Assembly: GCA_024763595.1 (NCBI GenBank)
Contig: JANTFK010000031.1
Span: 1 to 14,966 of the forward strand
Direction: 5' to 3'
Origin: Bacteroidales bacterium
GTDB taxonomy: Bacteria > Bacteroidota > Bacteroidia > Bacteroidales > GCA-2748055
Length of the DNA: 14,966 bases
Part shown: positions 14,218 through 14,966 of the stretch, piece after piece
Position numbering within the stretch: the first letter of the stretch is position 1
How the letters are laid out: each line of letters starts with the position of its first letter
The notes under the pieces: generated by a model
What the model was told of the DNA's origin: nothing
Database searches by the model: none
The model's input: the letters and a program-made list of their open reading frames with translations, nothing else
Translations under genes and position numbers: made by a program

Positions 14218-14966
14218 GTGAGAGCATCTACATTTCGGCAGATCATGCTGTTGATCTTCATTTGGGTCTTTAACCTGCAGGCGCAGATCCAGCATGTGCA
14301 GGTGATTGGGGCAAAGTTGCTGCAAGCGCAGGTTATGGAGGTGCATCCCCGGTTGGGTCAGGTTTGGCCTGCCCGGGATACCAGGACCGGGCATCTGTTG
14401 TCCAGGCACGAAGAACTGTTGTCCCGGCGCGGAGAACTGCGCATGATGTGGTACAATGTGGAGAATCTGTTTTATCCGGACAATGATTCCCTCTCCGGGG
14501 ATGATGACTTCACCCCGGAAGGGATCCGCCACTGGACATATGGACGTTACAATGCCAAACTGACACAGCTGGCCAAGGTGATTATTGCATCCGGAAACTG
14601 GGAGCCTCCCGATCTGGTGGGGATGTGTGAAGTGGAAAATGCACGGGTCCTGGAAGAGCTTACCCGGCACCCGTTGCTGGCGCCGTACAATTACGGGTAT
14701 CTGCTTGTGGAGGGTAACGACAGGAGGGGGATGGATGTGGCCTGTCTTTACCGTAAAAAGCGGGTTGACCTGGTTGAACGGACAGCTTTTCCCCCGGTCC
14801 CGGGTGCCGGTTTTGAGAAAACCCGTGACGTCCTGCACGTTTGTTTTACCTGGGGAAAAAGTGATACCCTCGATCTGTTCCTGGTCCACCTGATTTCCAA
14901 ATACCGTGGAGCCGGAGTCACAGCCACTTACCGGAAACAGCAGGTGGAAGATCTGATCGGGCGGGT
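14218..14966 (+). CDS. Exported endonuclease/exonuclease/phosphatase family protein, 3' partial
   Basis: The frame is open from the stops at 14170-14175 to the window end. GTG 14218 gives a normal signal peptide (MRASTFRQIMLLIFIWVFNL, then QAQ). ATG 14245 would leave a hydrophobic segment without a basic n-region, but remains possible. After a linker of about 50 residues the domain starts at MWYNVENLFYPDND, with the metal-binding Asn of the EEP family in YNVENLF. Then come FTPEGIRHWT, RYNAKLTQLAKVI, DLVGMCEVEN (catalytic Glu) and RRGMDVACLYRK. The visible C-terminal part LFLVHLISKYRG includes the VHLxSK strand, where family members often read N-H-W. The final catalytic Asp and His lie beyond the window. 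These proteins are Mg-dependent phosphodiesterases acting on nucleic acid or other phosphoesters; a Bacteroidota exported version is probably a secreted nuclease or phosphatase. Confidence 0.85.
   Translation, partial: MRASTFRQIMLLIFIWVFNLQAQIQHVQVIGAKLLQAQVMEVHPRLGQVWPARDTRTGHLLSRHEELLSRRGELRMMWYNVENLFYPDNDSLSGDDDFTPEGIRHWTYGRYNAKLTQLAKVIIASGNWEPPDLVGMCEVENARVLEELTRHPLLAPYNYGYLLVEGNDRRGMDVACLYRKKRVDLVERTAFPPVPGAGFEKTRDVLHVCFTWGKSDTLDLFLVHLISKYRGAGVTATYRKQQVEDLIGR
14395..14436 (+). repeat. 21-nt duplication in the nuclease-family linker
   Basis: CTGTTGTCCAGGCACGAAGAA (14395-14415) is followed directly by a copy at 14416-14436 with three substitutions. The copies encode LLSRHEE and LLSRRGE, just before the catalytic domain at MWYNVENLF. 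It helps explain the unusually long linker between signal peptide and domain. Confidence 0.75.

Noticed and set aside
13978..14889. 303-codon minus-strand open frame
   Set aside because: It lies antisense to the end of the beta-helix gene and the EEP-family gene, both of which have strong family motifs; its composition (many Pro, Gln, His) is typical of an antisense shadow.

Overview
The window looks like chromosomal DNA of a Bacteroidota bacterium, most likely an environmental member of the Bacteroidales/Marinilabiliales type. The grounds are: several secreted lipoproteins with short lipoboxes, an outer-membrane barrel protein and exported proteins whose signal peptides end in AQ, a promoter-like TACTTTTG box of the Bacteroidota type, weak or absent Shine-Dalgarno sites, a DUF1080 lipoprotein, and a membrane-anchored MutS paralogue of a kind common in this phylum. 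No mobile element, CRISPR array, tRNA or rRNA was seen. Both edges cut genes.

Layout. Positions 2-1642 (+) hold the 3' part of a surface protein with low-complexity repeats at both ends. It converges on a minus-strand block. Read in the direction of transcription, that block starts at 12635 and runs: an exported amidohydrolase (12635-11001); a three-gene cell-envelope group made of an outer-membrane barrel (10916-9396), a small secreted protein (9393-8740) and a large lipoprotein (8685-7333), closed by a clear intrinsic terminator (7288-7247); a second group made of a MutS-like membrane ATPase (7246-5444), an AGCS sodium:amino-acid symporter (5431-4043), a 61-residue orphan ORF (4042-3857) and a fatty acid desaturase (3777-2764); and finally a DUF1080 lipoprotein (2528-1707). 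Divergent from the amidohydrolase, on the plus strand, are a beta-helix lipoprotein (12720-14159) and the 5' part of an exported endonuclease/exonuclease/phosphatase-family protein (14218 to the window end).

How the genes work together. Tight spacing (2 nt, 0 nt, 12 nt) supports co-transcription inside the two minus-strand groups. The first group is coherent: all three products are exported and probably act together at the outer membrane. The second group mixes unrelated functions (DNA-translocase-like ATPase, amino-acid uptake, lipid desaturation), and no common pathway can be read from the sequence. The sequence does not show a recognisable new defence or mobile system. The least explained items are the barrel/secreted-protein/lipoprotein trio, in which two proteins carry internal duplications; the coupled small ORF with perfect 12-nt repeats; and the intrinsic terminator whose T-tract touches the start codon of the MutS-like gene.
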